Positions 1 to 8,565 of a stretch of 15,841 bases of DNA are shown piece after piece (within the stretch, counting starts at the first letter, position 1; the number at the start of each line of letters is the position of its first letter). The notes beneath the pieces are model-generated. The model saw only the letters and a program-made list of their open reading frames with translations. It was not told the origin of the DNA and ran no database searches. The stretch is taken from the NCBI GenBank assembly GCA_933822405.4, contig CAKOGP040001852.1:1-15841 (forward strand). Direction: 5' to 3'. The position numbers and the translations under genes were made by a program. Source of the stretch: Cylindrotheca closterium. Lineage: Eukaryota; Bacillariophyta; Bacillariophyceae; Bacillariales; Bacillariaceae.

Positions 1-302
1 GCGAATTACTCTTCTTTGAAACTTGGCTCGAGTCATCAGTATCGCTACATCGAGGAGGAGTCAGTTGTCGTGGTTTACTGCTGCGTTTCTTTGGTGTCGT
101 GCTCCTGCTTTGTCTCTTCTTCTTGACGCGTTTCAGTTCCACGAGATCCATCACTGATCTCGAATGGAGGGCGGATCCTTGCTTTTCAGTCTTCTTGACT
201 CCCATCCGTTTTAATCCTACGAGATCTATCGCTGATCTCGAATGGATGGGTTCCTGTAGGAGAGTCTGTTGAGTCTCATTTGTAAAGGAATGGTTTTGCA
301 TG
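1..302 (-). CDS. Basic, lysine/arginine-rich hypothetical protein, N-terminal part (runs off left edge)
   Basis: On the minus strand one frame is open from about position 300 to the window edge. It has runs such as KRVKKKRQSR and TPKKRSSKPRQ, then a serine/aspartate-rich stretch (SDTDDSSQ). The family is not recognised. The basic clusters look like nuclear localisation or nucleic-acid-binding segments, which is inference. The N-terminal part carries a tandem repeat of about 26 residues whose core reads HSRS, then two variable residues, DLV, one variable residue, LKR. The start is uncertain: an ATG near 300-302 takes in both repeat copies, while the ATG at 150-152 would begin inside the second copy. 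I favour the upstream start because frame and repeat are both preserved there, but my reading of the bases around 290-301 is the weakest in the window. The C-terminus and stop lie outside the window. Confidence 0.5.
90..245 (-). repeat. Two-copy 78-bp tandem repeat inside a coding region
   Basis: Two direct copies lie 78 bp apart; their best conserved cores are at 140-167 and 218-245. Each core contains a 7-bp inverted repeat (cgagatc, 7-nt spacer, gatctcg). The period of exactly 26 codons keeps the minus-strand frame open and gives similar peptides in both copies. This fits an internal duplication in a protein rather than a non-coding repeat. Confidence 0.7.
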
Positions 303-1315
303 GTTGTGTATTGCGTGTTTGTGTTTGTATGTCCCTACTGGTATGATATGTCTGTGGGAGTTGTTGTGTGCCGCATGTTGATCTGTTTTGTATCATACAT
401 ATGATTTCGGAGAATGTCGAACATTATATTCCCCACTTATTTGAAGAAAAGTCGAACGACTCTAGTTCTCAGTTTTTGTTAACATCAATTTGATTTTTCA
501 TCCGTTTTAGTCATGGAGAACCCCCAGGGGGTTATGTTTTCACGAAGCGATCAGTTCAGAAGAGTAGTTCTATTACGCCGATTAGTTCGATGGATGTTGA
601 ATATTGAGAATATATGGGTAGCGCTATTGACTGCGTGATTGTGGATCGTATGCTTATTCTCTGCTTCATTACCTGTACTGCCGGTACATTCCTCACGTTT
701 CATCATTGGTACAGCAGGTACGATACCTGTTGAATCAAGATCGTCACTCCAACTAACTGACATGAGTAATCATACAAACGCAGTCTTACCAAACGTAATT
801 GTGCCAGAGGTCAGGTACATCTATTACCTCTGTCTACGAGTCGATAGGATGACCTGACGAATGTATTCTTATCAAGGCTGCAGTGGAAATGGTGTGTATC
901 TAGTACACGACACCTTCTATTCTGATGTCAGTATGGCTACCGCCTTCTGCCCAGGGAAATACTGTAGTTCTCTATAAAACTCATAATATCTCTTTAGCAA
1001 TCTTTCTACCGCTACTGTGCCTAAAGAGGTAGATTGTTGGCAAAACGTTTGATTCTTACTCTGCTACAGTTCCAATCTTGTCTTCTTCATCGTTTGATGG
1101 CTTGGTTTTGGCTTCACCTCGTTGGATTACTGCAGGTGTTGGCTAGCGAAGGACGGACTGATTCGAATGCCAAAGTATGTATGCGAAGAAGGTACAGTAG
1201 CATGACAGTGGAAAGCTTTGTACCAAAGAGGTTGTGAAATATGTTGGTAAAACAGGCGCAACTGAGTTGCAGCTCATTCATTTTGAAAGACTGACAGAGT
1301 GAAATTGAAATCTAG
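303..1315. other. Gene-poor interval, no recognised feature
   Basis: Short open frames here show no recognisable domain or plausible continuation. The part at 300-400 is rich in GT. A perfect odd palindrome (aaccccc-a-gggggtt) lies at 519-533 and a 6-bp-arm hairpin lies near 714-728. The interval should hold the upstream region of the left-edge minus-strand gene and the unresolved left end of the retroelement that follows. I could not find a terminal repeat in it. Confidence 0.5.
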
Positions 1316-2621
1316 GAACATATAGTTATTGAGATTAGGAAAGCACACAGCTCTTCTACCTCTAACACCCATCATCATGACTATTACAGACTTCCCCGTG
1401 CGCAAAAAGAGCTACAGCTACCTCACACCCAGGCAAGCTATCCAAATCATGACTCCAAGGCGGTCCTTGATGCCTTCGATCCTGCCAAAGACCTTCAGTT
1501 GCAAGATCTGAACAGCCTTGTCGAAAAGGGCGTTCAAGGAGGTGCCCCGGCCTGGTACACGGGAAGGCACAAGGAACAGGAGAGCAACTTTCATCTCTGG
1601 CACCGGCCGATGATTAGATACACGACGGTTGGCGAAAAAAAGGAACCCCATTTCGACCCACTGGGGTTCTGTTGGCCGGCAAAAGCCTTCTAAAAAACCG
1701 ACCCGGCCAAAGTGGCCCACAAGGCTCTCCTATCTGAAGAGAGTTGCCGGTACTACAACCTCAGCTCAGCTCCCCACCCTCTGGCACGAGCTAGGAATTC
1801 AGCCGGAGTACTTAAGAGCTTGGTGGAATTGGAATTTTGTTTGCGCGGCGACGTCAAAAAGGGTTTGAACGTGTTTAATAGTGTCTGTTTCCAGCACTAC
1901 AAAAATGCAAACGCTATCAACGATTACAACAAGAGCGATTATTGGTTGACGGGCGAAAATACCACCGCTTTCATGAAGGATCATCAAGCCCATGACAAGA
2001 TCAAGCACGCTATATTCTTGAAGAATCCCATGCAGTTCCGTGAGATGGTCACAGGTATGCGGGTATTCTACCGTGTAGTGTTCAGAGTGACTCATCCACT
2101 GACAGGAGTGTCCCAGCAAGATCGAGCTCTTGAAATATTCCTTTTTGGAATCTATTCCCCCATCGATTGTTACTTTGAGCGCTTGGTGAGATCCAGTGCG
2201 GGCGCCGAAGAAAACCTACCCAACTTGGGCACCTAAATGGAGACATGCTACCAAGGAGGAAGCCTACCAGAGTCCAACTTGTTTGTTGTAGCAACGGACT
2301 CTGGAGGAACCGGTGGAACAGGAGAAAAGACCAACAGTCAGCTGAAGAGAGAGAAGGAAAAGGCCCAGAAGAAGAGCCTATGGGAGAATCAGTCAAAATC
2401 CTGACATGAACGAAGAACATGGCTATACCGGAAGAACTACTACCAAGTTGATCAAACGGACAGGCGAACAGCCTCCCAAACATGCCAAAGGAAAGGAACT
2501 GTGCCTCATTTGGCACACCAAGGGCGAATGCAATGAGAACTATGAATGTAAGCATTCCCATTGTAAGCTGACTGATGAGGAAGCAACTGCGATGAAGGAT
2601 TGTGTAAATAAGAATAAGTGA
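1316..2621 (+). pseudogene. gag-like protein of the DIRS-like element, with CCCH zinc finger
   Basis: One frame runs from 1316 to 2236, broken by a stop at 1691-1693, and carries a helical, charged protein with the motif YWLTGEN near 1948 and a stretch around MQFREMVTGM. After the stop at 2234-2236 a short lysine-rich linker stays open in the same frame to 2404. Translation then moves to another frame (2406-2621), which holds a zinc finger with exact C-x8-C-x5-C-x3-H spacing at 2502-2561 (residues 33, 42, 48 and 52 of that frame). No ATG begins the first segment, so the original start is lost or further upstream. The structural nucleic-acid-binding role is inferred from position and finger. 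An unrelated host CCCH protein is the main alternative, but the RT directly downstream argues against it. Confidence 0.6.
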
Positions 2622-3060
2622 GATGGAGGCCAGGAATCATCGGATTCTTGCAGGCCATCTCAATCAGACCCACTTTTGCTACAATCTACTTTAATTGGAG
2701 GTAGTGCTAATACTATAGGTGAGCTGGTTGCGTTGGCTAATGAAACTTATTTAAAACACGATTGGCAAGTCACTCATTTATTCCGTTCAGATGATGCTGC
2801 ACCAGACATTGATAAGCTTCTGCACCCTGCCACACCTATGCTATACCGAGTAATGAAGAATGGGGCTCCTATGGTGGTTCATTCGGAGCCATGGAGCCAG
2901 AGCCAACTCGACATGCGAGCAGCTTGGGGCTGTCACTCATCAGCAAACGAATTCAAAGAGTTTCTGATGGAGGAGTTTTTGGACTTCTTGTCAAGGGCGA
3001 GAAGGGACTTTGCCCTTCTACAATTGGCTGTGTTCCACAAGATAACAGAAGACCTCAGAT
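2622..3060 (+). pseudogene. Reverse transcriptase, N-terminal part, of the DIRS-like element
   Basis: The frame at 2676-3074 carries the segment before the RT fingers (HPATPMLYRVMKNGAP, then EPWSQSQLD). A shift near 2950-3000 moves the coding signal to a second frame, which reads GLCPSTIGCVPQDNRRPQ up to 3058. This V-P-Q-x-x-R-R-P pattern normally sits just before an I-V-D-Y motif in this RT family. Here that motif is displaced about 500 bp downstream by the solo LTR that begins at 3061. The region is therefore an interrupted exon-like block and not an RT terminus. It is non-functional because of the frameshift and the insertion. Confidence 0.65.
3056..3060. repeat. Target-site duplication, left copy (CAGAT)
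   Basis: This 5-bp direct repeat borders the solo LTR; the matching right copy is at 3559-3563. Five base pairs is the usual duplication length for Ty1/copia and many Ty3 integrases. Confidence 0.8.
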
Positions 3061-3558
3061 TGTCAGAAATATGAGAATGCAACTAGCTTTGAGTGCCGCA
3101 ACGCCCCTAGTTCTTGCTTCTCTCCTGAAATAGGATCTTCGGCGGCTAGGTAGTTAGCTCCTGTGTCAATAACGTCTATCGAACACTTCTTTCAATATGA
3201 AACAGTCTTTCTTATTTTATCGTATCCAGTTTGGATTTTGTTTGGATTGTGAGCCCAATTGTATTGCCTCCAGATCTGTGAAAGAACACAGATCCCATTT
3301 GCTCTTTCCCTAGACCTCCGTATCGATTCAACACAGAGTGTTGAAAGGGATAAAAAGGACCTGCTTTCAGTTCCATAATATCAAAAATAAAGCTTTCCAA
3401 ACTTTCCAGACCCGTACTTCCGAACCGTCCAATCGTACAGTCCTATTAGTCATACGGGAACCTGTATTCCACAATCGATCACGGATCAGATCCAGGGAAT
3501 ATATTAGTCCAAATAGATCTCCATTTCTCCAATAATGAAAATTCGAGTACCGCCAACA
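3061..3558 (+). mobile_element. Solo LTR, 498 bp, inserted in the RT
   Basis: The segment begins TGTCAG and ends CCAACA, the canonical TG...CA ends of an LTR. It is flanked on both sides by the same five bases, CAGAT (3056-3060 and 3559-3563). Removing it with one copy of CAGAT joins the RT motif NRRPQ directly to MIVDYAF, which is strong independent support for the boundaries. On the plus strand it has a TATA-like ataaaaagg at 3350-3358 and an AATAAA signal at 3386-3391, in the order expected for U3-R. Two tight hairpins lie at 3273-3294 (8-bp arms) and 3328-3344 (7-bp arms, 3-nt loop). No coding sequence or second LTR is nearby, so it is probably the product of LTR-LTR recombination. It does not resemble the LTRs at 8566 and 12766. 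Confidence 0.8.
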
Positions 3559-4317
3559 CAGATGATTGTTGATTATGCCTTCTGAGGACTCAACCACAAC
3601 ACAATGAAACTCCCCCCAGAGGGAGCTAGGCAATTCCGCACGGCCCCACTACACATCTGCGAGGCACTCATGAAGGCACAGTTGGTCAGGTTGGACAGAC
3701 AGTCCTCCATGGTCCTGTGCCTTGACACATGTTGACTTGCAACAAAACAAGCAAGTGACACCACATCCCTTGGGTGAAGCAGCGGCCATCACTGATTTTG
3801 AAGTGAAGGACGAGCAAGCTGTGAGACAAATTCCAAAATCACACCAGCCATTGACTTACCAGCGCCCATTGAAAAAGATGGAAGTGTTCGTCGATGATTT
3901 TGTTGGAATGGGTCAAACAATCCAAGCAACCCATTGAAAAATCAGCGAACCGTCCTCAGTCACAACATTGGCAAGGTCTTCCATCCTAATGGATCCACGG
4001 ACAACCAATGGCGAAAGGAGCCTCAGTCACAGTCAAAAAAGGCCAAGGGGGATGCCTCCTGGCACACAGTCAAAGAAGCCTTGGGTTGGAACTGGGGAGC
4101 AACAACAAAGACACTGCAATTGAAGGAGAAAAGAGTGAGCAAGGCCCAAACACTCCTTGGCAAGGTCTTGGATTGCAAAATAGTGTCCCTGAAACAATGG
4201 CAACACATGTTAGGAGTTTTACGAAGTCTGCAACGAGGAATGTTGGGCAGTGAGGGACATTTTTCCTTGTTGCAAGATGCTTGTGATGCAGCAAAATCAG
4301 GAAGAGGAAGAGCGTAG
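3559..4317 (+). pseudogene. Reverse transcriptase, palm and thumb parts, of the DIRS-like element
   Basis: Coding resumes right after the solo LTR with MIVDYAF, a stop at 3583-3585, then GLNHNTMKLPPEGARQF and HICEALMKAQL, typical of the RT fingers-palm junction. The stretch that should contain the first catalytic aspartate (usually in a D-x-x-D-G-F-Y-R type motif) is missing, so an internal deletion near 3690-3740 is inferred. The next frame (3722-3937) holds the second catalytic motif as VFVDDF at 3884-3901. A frameshift near 3933 leads to 3934-4317, which reads KGDASWHTVKEALGW and then a thumb-like segment with KQWQHMLGVLRS. The FVDD aspartates remain, but the deletion, stop and frameshift make the enzyme inactive. 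Confidence 0.7.
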
Positions 4318-4674
4318 TTTACAGATGATGAAGAGGCCTTCATTTGACGCAAACCATATACAGAGGACGTGAGAAAGGAGGTTATTTCAGATCAAAATCC
4401 GACAGGAAAACTTACCAACTCAGATCTGGAACTGGAAGGCACCGTCCTCCATCACTTTGTCCTTGAAAAAACCGCACAGGTGGAAGGCGAGACCACCGAT
4501 ACTGGCTGCAACAACACTCCAGCAGTCTCGTGGCGTACAGGATTGCAACGGGAACAAAGAGCACATCAGCGGATCCAGCAGCACAATGAGTTTGCCCATT
4601 GCCAAAAGCCTTACAACGGCAAGCGTCCAAGCTTGCCACAAGACCTACCAGCACCAATACCGCAAAGGCAATGA
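4318..4674 (+). pseudogene. RNase H remnant of the DIRS-like element
   Basis: The frame 4369-4674 follows the RT thumb directly and contains NPTGKLTNSDLELEG, matching the region of DIRS-type RNase H that carries a catalytic glutamate (S-D-L-E-L). Further on, NNTPAVSW sits where a conserved D-N-x-A-A-V-S-W motif is usual; the catalytic aspartate position reads N here. The segment expected between 4318 and 4368, with the first catalytic D, is not recognisable. The assignment rests on order and short motifs only, so it is less certain than the RT. Confidence 0.5.
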
Positions 4675-5386
4675 ATCGATTGATGTGGCTGGGTTTTTCT
4701 TTCTGTTATATCCTGGCAAATATTTGTCAAAAGCAGGAACGCAATTTCCCTTCAAGTTGAAACAAGTGCTGTTTTGTGTCAGAGGCACAGAATTTTGTGG
4801 CAACATGATTCCACGTTGCCTCCTGGACACGACACTTGTGACATTTGCCGCTTTGATTTTTGACAAACAAAAAAATGCAGTGCGAGACAAAAAGATCGGT
4901 TTGGGCACGTCATTTAATGGTGACAACCCAACAGCAATGCTGATTGCAATTGTCCGACACCTTCAACAGAGTCAACTCACAACTGGTGAAACCGCACTGT
5001 TCAACTATTACTCCAAGTTTGGAGTCGCTTGCAATCTCACAGACCCAATGATCACAAAATATTTGAGAGCTGTTGCTCTATCTGTGGAGGTTGATCGACC
5101 CCCAACAATTGTTAACGGCAATCTAGAAACTTGAGATAGTTTTAATACGATTAATGCATCAGTTATATATATATATATGGTGCTCTTCTATGCACGGGGG
5201 CTACCGCACTTCTCGAAGGCAATATCCCAACTAGTCTCATCAAACTGCTTGGTCGATGGCGCTCAGATGAAGTTTCCGGTATCTTCACACCCAGTCCGAG
5301 CCTTTGATGCAACGCTTGAACAATGTCCTGGACGATCAAGTCGAACACTAGCGTTTTCCCACACACCACACCCTAACCAGTGCTTG
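4675..5386 (+). pseudogene. Tyrosine recombinase remnant of the DIRS-like element
   Basis: In place of an integrase, this element type integrates with a tyrosine recombinase. One frame to 5134 gives GFFFLLYPGKYL (near 4690-4725), where family members usually have an arginine after LL, as in LLRPGEY. Here that position is tyrosine, so the first catalytic arginine appears lost. The LTFAALIFDKQKNAV-like strand region follows. After a break around 5135-5178 another frame (5179-5328) gives GATALLEGNIPTS and LLGRWRSDE, the second catalytic box, with its arginine kept. The C-terminal tyrosine position reads GIF rather than the usual R-Y-L, and a further shift leads to MQRLNNVLDDQVEH at about 5308-5386. 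The enzyme is inactive. Confidence 0.65.
5164..5178. repeat. TA dinucleotide repeat
   Basis: A 15-nt run of alternating T and A lies exactly at the break between the two recombinase frames, so slippage here may have contributed to the frame loss. Confidence 0.9.
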
Positions 5387-5721
5387 CGCTGGGGGATTGG
5401 GGGCCAATATCTAGTAACAACTGTCAGCCCAAAAACGTCATTGAAACTCTTTTAGGCCCAATTAGAGTCTGCAAAATCCAAAGCGATTGAGAAGGATGAG
5501 CAATCACAAGAAAAACGCATCATAATTGCCAACTACCTTTGGCAGCTTTCATCATCAATCTATTCTTTGTCTCCTGTTCTCAGTTTCATTTGTTGTTAGC
5601 TATGAGGAAGCTTGTGAAAATAAGTAGCTACTGTATAGTGTTGAGCGATGCTGTTAACAATTTTGTAGTGTCATCCATCATCTTGTATATCCGGGTTACT
5701 TTGGGGCATCTGATCATGGGC
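5387..5721. other. Interval between retroelement remnants, no gene recognised
   Basis: A short open stretch at about 5464-5600 reads charged and then hydrophobic (KSKAIEKDEQSQEKR, then an SSSIYSL-like tail) but matches nothing I know. The right end of the tyrosine-recombinase element should lie here. A 6-bp-arm hairpin (agcgac/gtcgct) lies at about 5722-5741. Confidence 0.4.
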
Positions 5722-6225
5722 CTAGCGACTGATTCGGTCGCTCCACCAAATAGTTTCACGTGCAAGGTCATAGCACCATTTTTTTGCCAAAATCAAACGG
5801 GCCTTGTGTTGGAACCACACTGTTGGTTGCCCGTCGTTTGGTGGGTTTTGTCGGTAGGCAGAGATGACCACCAAGTCGTGCTGGCCAACGCCTCGTGTTT
5901 GGCCCTGAAGTCGGATCCAAGTCCATCCTGACCCAGTGACAGACTTTGTTGAAGGCAGATGTCAAACAGCCCCCAAATTGGGTGGTAGAATGGGCTGCCC
6001 GTGGTTGATGGGTGCCAAGGTGCTGGCTCTTTCTTGCCATCGTTTGGTTGGTGTGACTGCTGGCCAAAATTTGTTCAATTTGGCCAGTAGTAAAAAGTCC
6101 ACACATTCGCTTCGAATCCAGTGGTTCAGTTGTGCTTGTTTAGGGTCGTTGGACTCTCATCAGGAATTGGATTAATATTCTGGAAGGAAAGTTGAGCCAA
6201 ACCCTGTGCACGAGCAAGAACCATC
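5722..6225 (-). pseudogene. Decayed EEP (endonuclease/exonuclease/phosphatase) domain, possibly from a non-LTR retroelement
   Basis: Three minus-strand frames in succession give a coherent protein. First comes LSFQNINPIPDE (about 6200-6128), like the N-terminal F-Q-N strand of EEP endonucleases. Second is 6153-5962 with CVDFLLLAKLNKFWP, where the family usually has a catalytic E in an A-E-x-N-x-x-W motif; here it is K. Third is 5961-5722 with SGWTWIRLQG and VVISAYRQNPP, the strand carrying the conserved Y-R. A stop at 5962-5964 and shifts between frames make it a pseudogene. The similarity stops near 5770, so the C-terminal catalytic half (D-x-N, S-D-H) is absent. In non-LTR retroelements and diatom relatives such a domain nicks target DNA. 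That this copy comes from such an element is inference; no RT was found next to it. Confidence 0.45.
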
Positions 6226-6399
6226 TCCTGGAAGGAAGGAACTTAAAAGGGAATAAAGAGGTGTGTGTGGAGCCGCCCCTGACCGGTTGTTGGCAATCTT
6301 TTGTTTATCATGGACAAGTCATGGGGGTATTATTGGTGTCCATAGGAGAGGACGCATTGGGTTGGTCCTCCCCATCTTCTCCGTCTGGTTTGTGAGCGG

Positions 6400-6975
6400 T
6401 CACTGGTGGTCCAAGGGACTGAGTAGTTTAGTAGTGCTGACAAGTGTCTGGCCCGGTGGGCCCATAGGGACATCCACTGTGAGCATGGGAACAGGCCTAA
6501 AAAATTTAGACAACTCTACCATAGCAGCAGCTGCCTCTTGGTTGGCCTTCGTTGCGTCCAATCCCTGTTCAAACTGTTCTTCTTGTCAGTGATGGTCTTG
6601 ATGCTCTGAAGAGCGGTCTGGAGTTGAGCCTAGCCCTTGTTCCTGTCATCAAGGTACACAATCACGGAAAGGCCATTGTCCACGTCTCGAACATGTTTGG
6701 CGTTGATGTCAAGGGGAAGAGTGCCCTCAAGAATTCCACAGGGTCTTCCATGCAGAGAAGAAGGAAGTCAATGGGATCACGGACTTGATGGCCTTGGTGG
6801 TCTGTAGGATCTTCAATACCAACGGAACCCATTCAACATGAATCTTGCAATTCTGGTAGGCAAGGTCGGTAGCTGACCAGTTCTTGATGACTAGGATGAA
6901 GTTGGGGAATGACAACTCGCCAAGGTGAAACTGGAGAAAGGATTGTCTGTCAATTGTGCCTTTAAATGAAATTTT
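6400..6975 (-). pseudogene. Broken minus-strand gene, ORF1-like, upstream of the EEP remnant
   Basis: Minus-strand coding signal passes through several frames. It starts with RQSFLQFHLGELSFPNF and VEWVPLVLKILQTTKAIKS (6960-6770). It continues through PIDFLLCMEDPVEFL, LPLDINAKHVRDVDNG and QTALQSIKTITDKKNS (6780-6600, one stop at about 6638). It ends with ATKANQEAAAAMVELSKFF and a proline-rich tail (6590-6400). Helical, glutamine- and alanine-rich composition suggests a coiled, oligomerising protein. The family is not recognised. It lies about 175 bp upstream of the EEP remnant on the same strand, with acidic linker-like sequence (GEDGEDQPNASS) between, so the two may be one element with ORF1 followed by ORF2, or one long gene. 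This linkage is inference. Confidence 0.4.
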
Positions 6976-7373
6976 TTTGATTAAACATTTAAAAAATGTC
7001 CCTGTTGGTTCTCATCTATTTATGAACGACAAGATGTTCTCGTATATATGAGAAATGTCTTCTCCGTTTATAAGGAACCACAAGGAATTCTAAAGTCATC
7101 GATCTGCCGGATTGCAAGCGGATCTGCAAAAGACTCGGATTTAAAGATACCACAATGCGTGAGGTCGTAAATGCAACGCGCTTTTGATCTGCGACCTGTG
7201 AGCGTTGGCTCCCAGTTTGTTCATGATGCAATGTAAATCAAGTGCCAGAAGATACTTATTGAAACTTGTGAACACTTTATCAACTAGAAATCATGAACTG
7301 AGCAGTCGGCAGTGGTGCAGCTTTCCAAGAGCATCTCTTCGCAGAATGTTAAATAAAAGGGAAAATAGAAATC
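6976..7373. other. Upstream region of the HA-domain gene
   Basis: AT-rich sequence with no recognised gene. A 14-nt direct repeat (tagaaatcatgaac) occurs at 7285-7298 and again at 7366-7379, the second copy covering the proposed start codon at 7374. A short plus-strand stretch at about 7083-7184 reads VIDLPDCKRICKRLGF and ends in TGA; it is protein-like but unrecognised and has no start codon. Confidence 0.4.
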
Positions 7374-8378
7374 ATGAACGTGAACGTCAAAGAACACACT
7401 AAACTTCTACATTATATGCGAAACCTCTGGCAGATTTTGATGGAGAAAATTGATCAAATCTCGAAGATGTCAAACTTTACCACTAAAAGTCCACTCTTTA
7501 CTACTACAAGCGACGATTCAATGTTTTTGAGTGATTCAAGCTTCTTGACTATCTCGTCGTTTGACAGCCCCTTTGAAGATCCAGGGATGGAACCGCTTCC
7601 TATTGCACCGCATGCGCTTCCTCGTCGGCTTTCTAGAGTCTCATCTTCTCAAACTCTTCCTTCTAGACGCACCTCCTCACAACCTCCTTCTAACAGCCTA
7701 TTGAGTCTACTAGGATATTCGCTGCATCGAGGTATCGAAAGTGAAGGTGCCTCACTCCTCACAGCAACAGAATCAGAATCTGACAGAATGATGGCGGCTA
7801 AAACAAGAAAGCACACTAACTTGAACAAGAGGGGATTTGCCTCAACAAGAGACACAGAGAAAAAGAGACCCAAGAAGCGAATGAAAGCGAGCGAAGGAGC
7901 TGAATTGAATCTGAGACCGTACCAAGAGACTCAGTGGCACGAGCAGTACCATGCATTGTGTGACTTTTGCCAACAAGATGGCCACTGCAACGTCTCTGAC
8001 GTGTGTAGCGATGACATCGTCTTGGTACGATGGGCCAAACGCCAACGTTATCAATACAAACTGTTGCAACAAGGTATGTCCTCGACCATGACGACCGGCC
8101 GCATACGGAAGCTAGAGGCGATTGGTTTTGTGTGGGATATCCATGCAGCGCTGTGGGAGGAGCGTCTTGCAGAGCTAACGGAATTTCGAAAGCAGTGGGG
8201 CCATTGCATTGTGCCATCGATCTACAAAGGAAGTCCAGTATTGGCGACATGGGTCAAGTGCCAAAGACGCCAATATAAAAACAAACTTCTCGGAAGGAAA
8301 TCCAATATTACTAATGAGCGAATAGCCGCACTGGAAAGGTTGGGTTTTGCCTGGGGAGTCCGTGGTGGTGCATGGTGA
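7374..8378 (+). CDS. Helicase-associated (HA) domain protein, 334 aa
   Basis: A single uninterrupted frame. Residues 1-160 are serine/threonine-rich and probably disordered. A basic cluster KKRPKKRMK at 163-171 looks like a nuclear localisation signal. Two helicase-associated domains follow. The first (about 187-254) runs from QWHEQYHAL through DGHCNVSD and WAKRQRYQYKLLQQG to LEAIGFVW. The second (about 261-327) runs from WEERLAEL through GHCIVPS and WVKCQRRQYKNKLLG to LERLGFAW. Both keep the conserved tryptophans, the G-H-C and the Q-R-x-Q-Y core. The family is known from algal and bacterial proteins, often without any helicase, as here, and is thought to bind nucleic acid; its role in diatoms is not settled. 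The protein ends three residues after the second domain's GVR. ATGs at residues 15, 23 and 32 are alternative starts; I kept the longest. It seems intact despite retroelement debris on both sides. Confidence 0.8.
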   Translation: MNVNVKEHTKLLHYMRNLWQILMEKIDQISKMSNFTTKSPLFTTTSDDSMFLSDSSFLTISSFDSPFEDPGMEPLPIAPHALPRRLSRVSSSQTLPSRRTSSQPPSNSLLSLLGYSLHRGIESEGASLLTATESESDRMMAAKTRKHTNLNKRGFASTRDTEKKRPKKRMKASEGAELNLRPYQETQWHEQYHALCDFCQQDGHCNVSDVCSDDIVLVRWAKRQRYQYKLLQQGMSSTMTTGRIRKLEAIGFVWDIHAALWEERLAELTEFRKQWGHCIVPSIYKGSPVLATWVKCQRRQYKNKLLGRKSNITNERIAALERLGFAWGVRGGAW

Positions 8379-8565
8379 TAGTACCTGGTTAGCCTAGCAA
8401 TACTGCATATTTTTAGTACATGTTTGATACGCCATACATTTCAAACTTGCTTTTGTACCAGTCAGGAAACGTACCATGAAGTAGCAGTGCGGTGGTGGTG
8501 GTGGTGTAATGTGTCTAGAAGAGTGTTGGAAGTCGTACAACCGTCATACATCAACCGTGAGAGTA
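8379..8565. other. 3' flank of the HA-domain gene with GGT microsatellite
   Basis: This short interval separates the HA-domain stop codon from the copia 5' LTR. It contains five GGT units at 8491-8505. No polyadenylation signal of the AATAAA type is evident. The copia element therefore begins about 190 bp downstream of the gene in the same orientation. Confidence 0.5.

Larger units (their letters stand above)
1316..5386 (+). mobile_element. Decayed tyrosine-recombinase (DIRS-like) retroelement
   Basis: Remnants occur in the order gag with CCCH finger, reverse transcriptase, RNase H, tyrosine recombinase, all on the plus strand. That order, with a tyrosine recombinase in place of a DDE integrase, is the known layout of DIRS/YR retrotransposons. 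The element is clearly dead: there are premature stops (1691-1693, 2234-2236, 3583-3585), several frameshifts, loss of the central RT palm, and a solo LTR inserted at 3061. The limits given are those of recognisable coding sequence. The true ends, expected to be inverted or split direct repeats, were not found. The plus-strand frames match this family's typical spacing well enough that I doubt it is a chance assembly of fragments. Confidence 0.7.

Noticed and set aside
90..251. Spaced palindromic repeats resembling a CRISPR array
   Set aside because: There are only two copies, the 78-bp period is an exact number of codons, and the reading frame continues through both.
2082..2561. A 159-codon minus-strand ORF
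   Set aside because: It lies opposite the gag-like frames, which carry a recognisable zinc finger; the minus frame has no domain-like features.
3273..3294. 8-bp-arm hairpin resembling a bacterial terminator
   Set aside because: The window is eukaryotic, there is no following T-run, and the hairpin lies inside the solo LTR.
5768..6106. A 112-codon minus-strand ORF read as one gene
   Set aside because: It is in a different frame from the EEP-like motifs on the same strand; only short parts could belong to the ancestral frame after shifts.
6095..6130. TTCGAATCC resembling a tRNA T-loop
   Set aside because: The flanking bases do not form a T stem, and no acceptor or anticodon arm fits upstream.
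7083..7184. Short protein-like stretch VIDLPDCKRICKRLGF
   Set aside because: Too short, no start codon, a stop shortly upstream in the same frame, and no recognised family.
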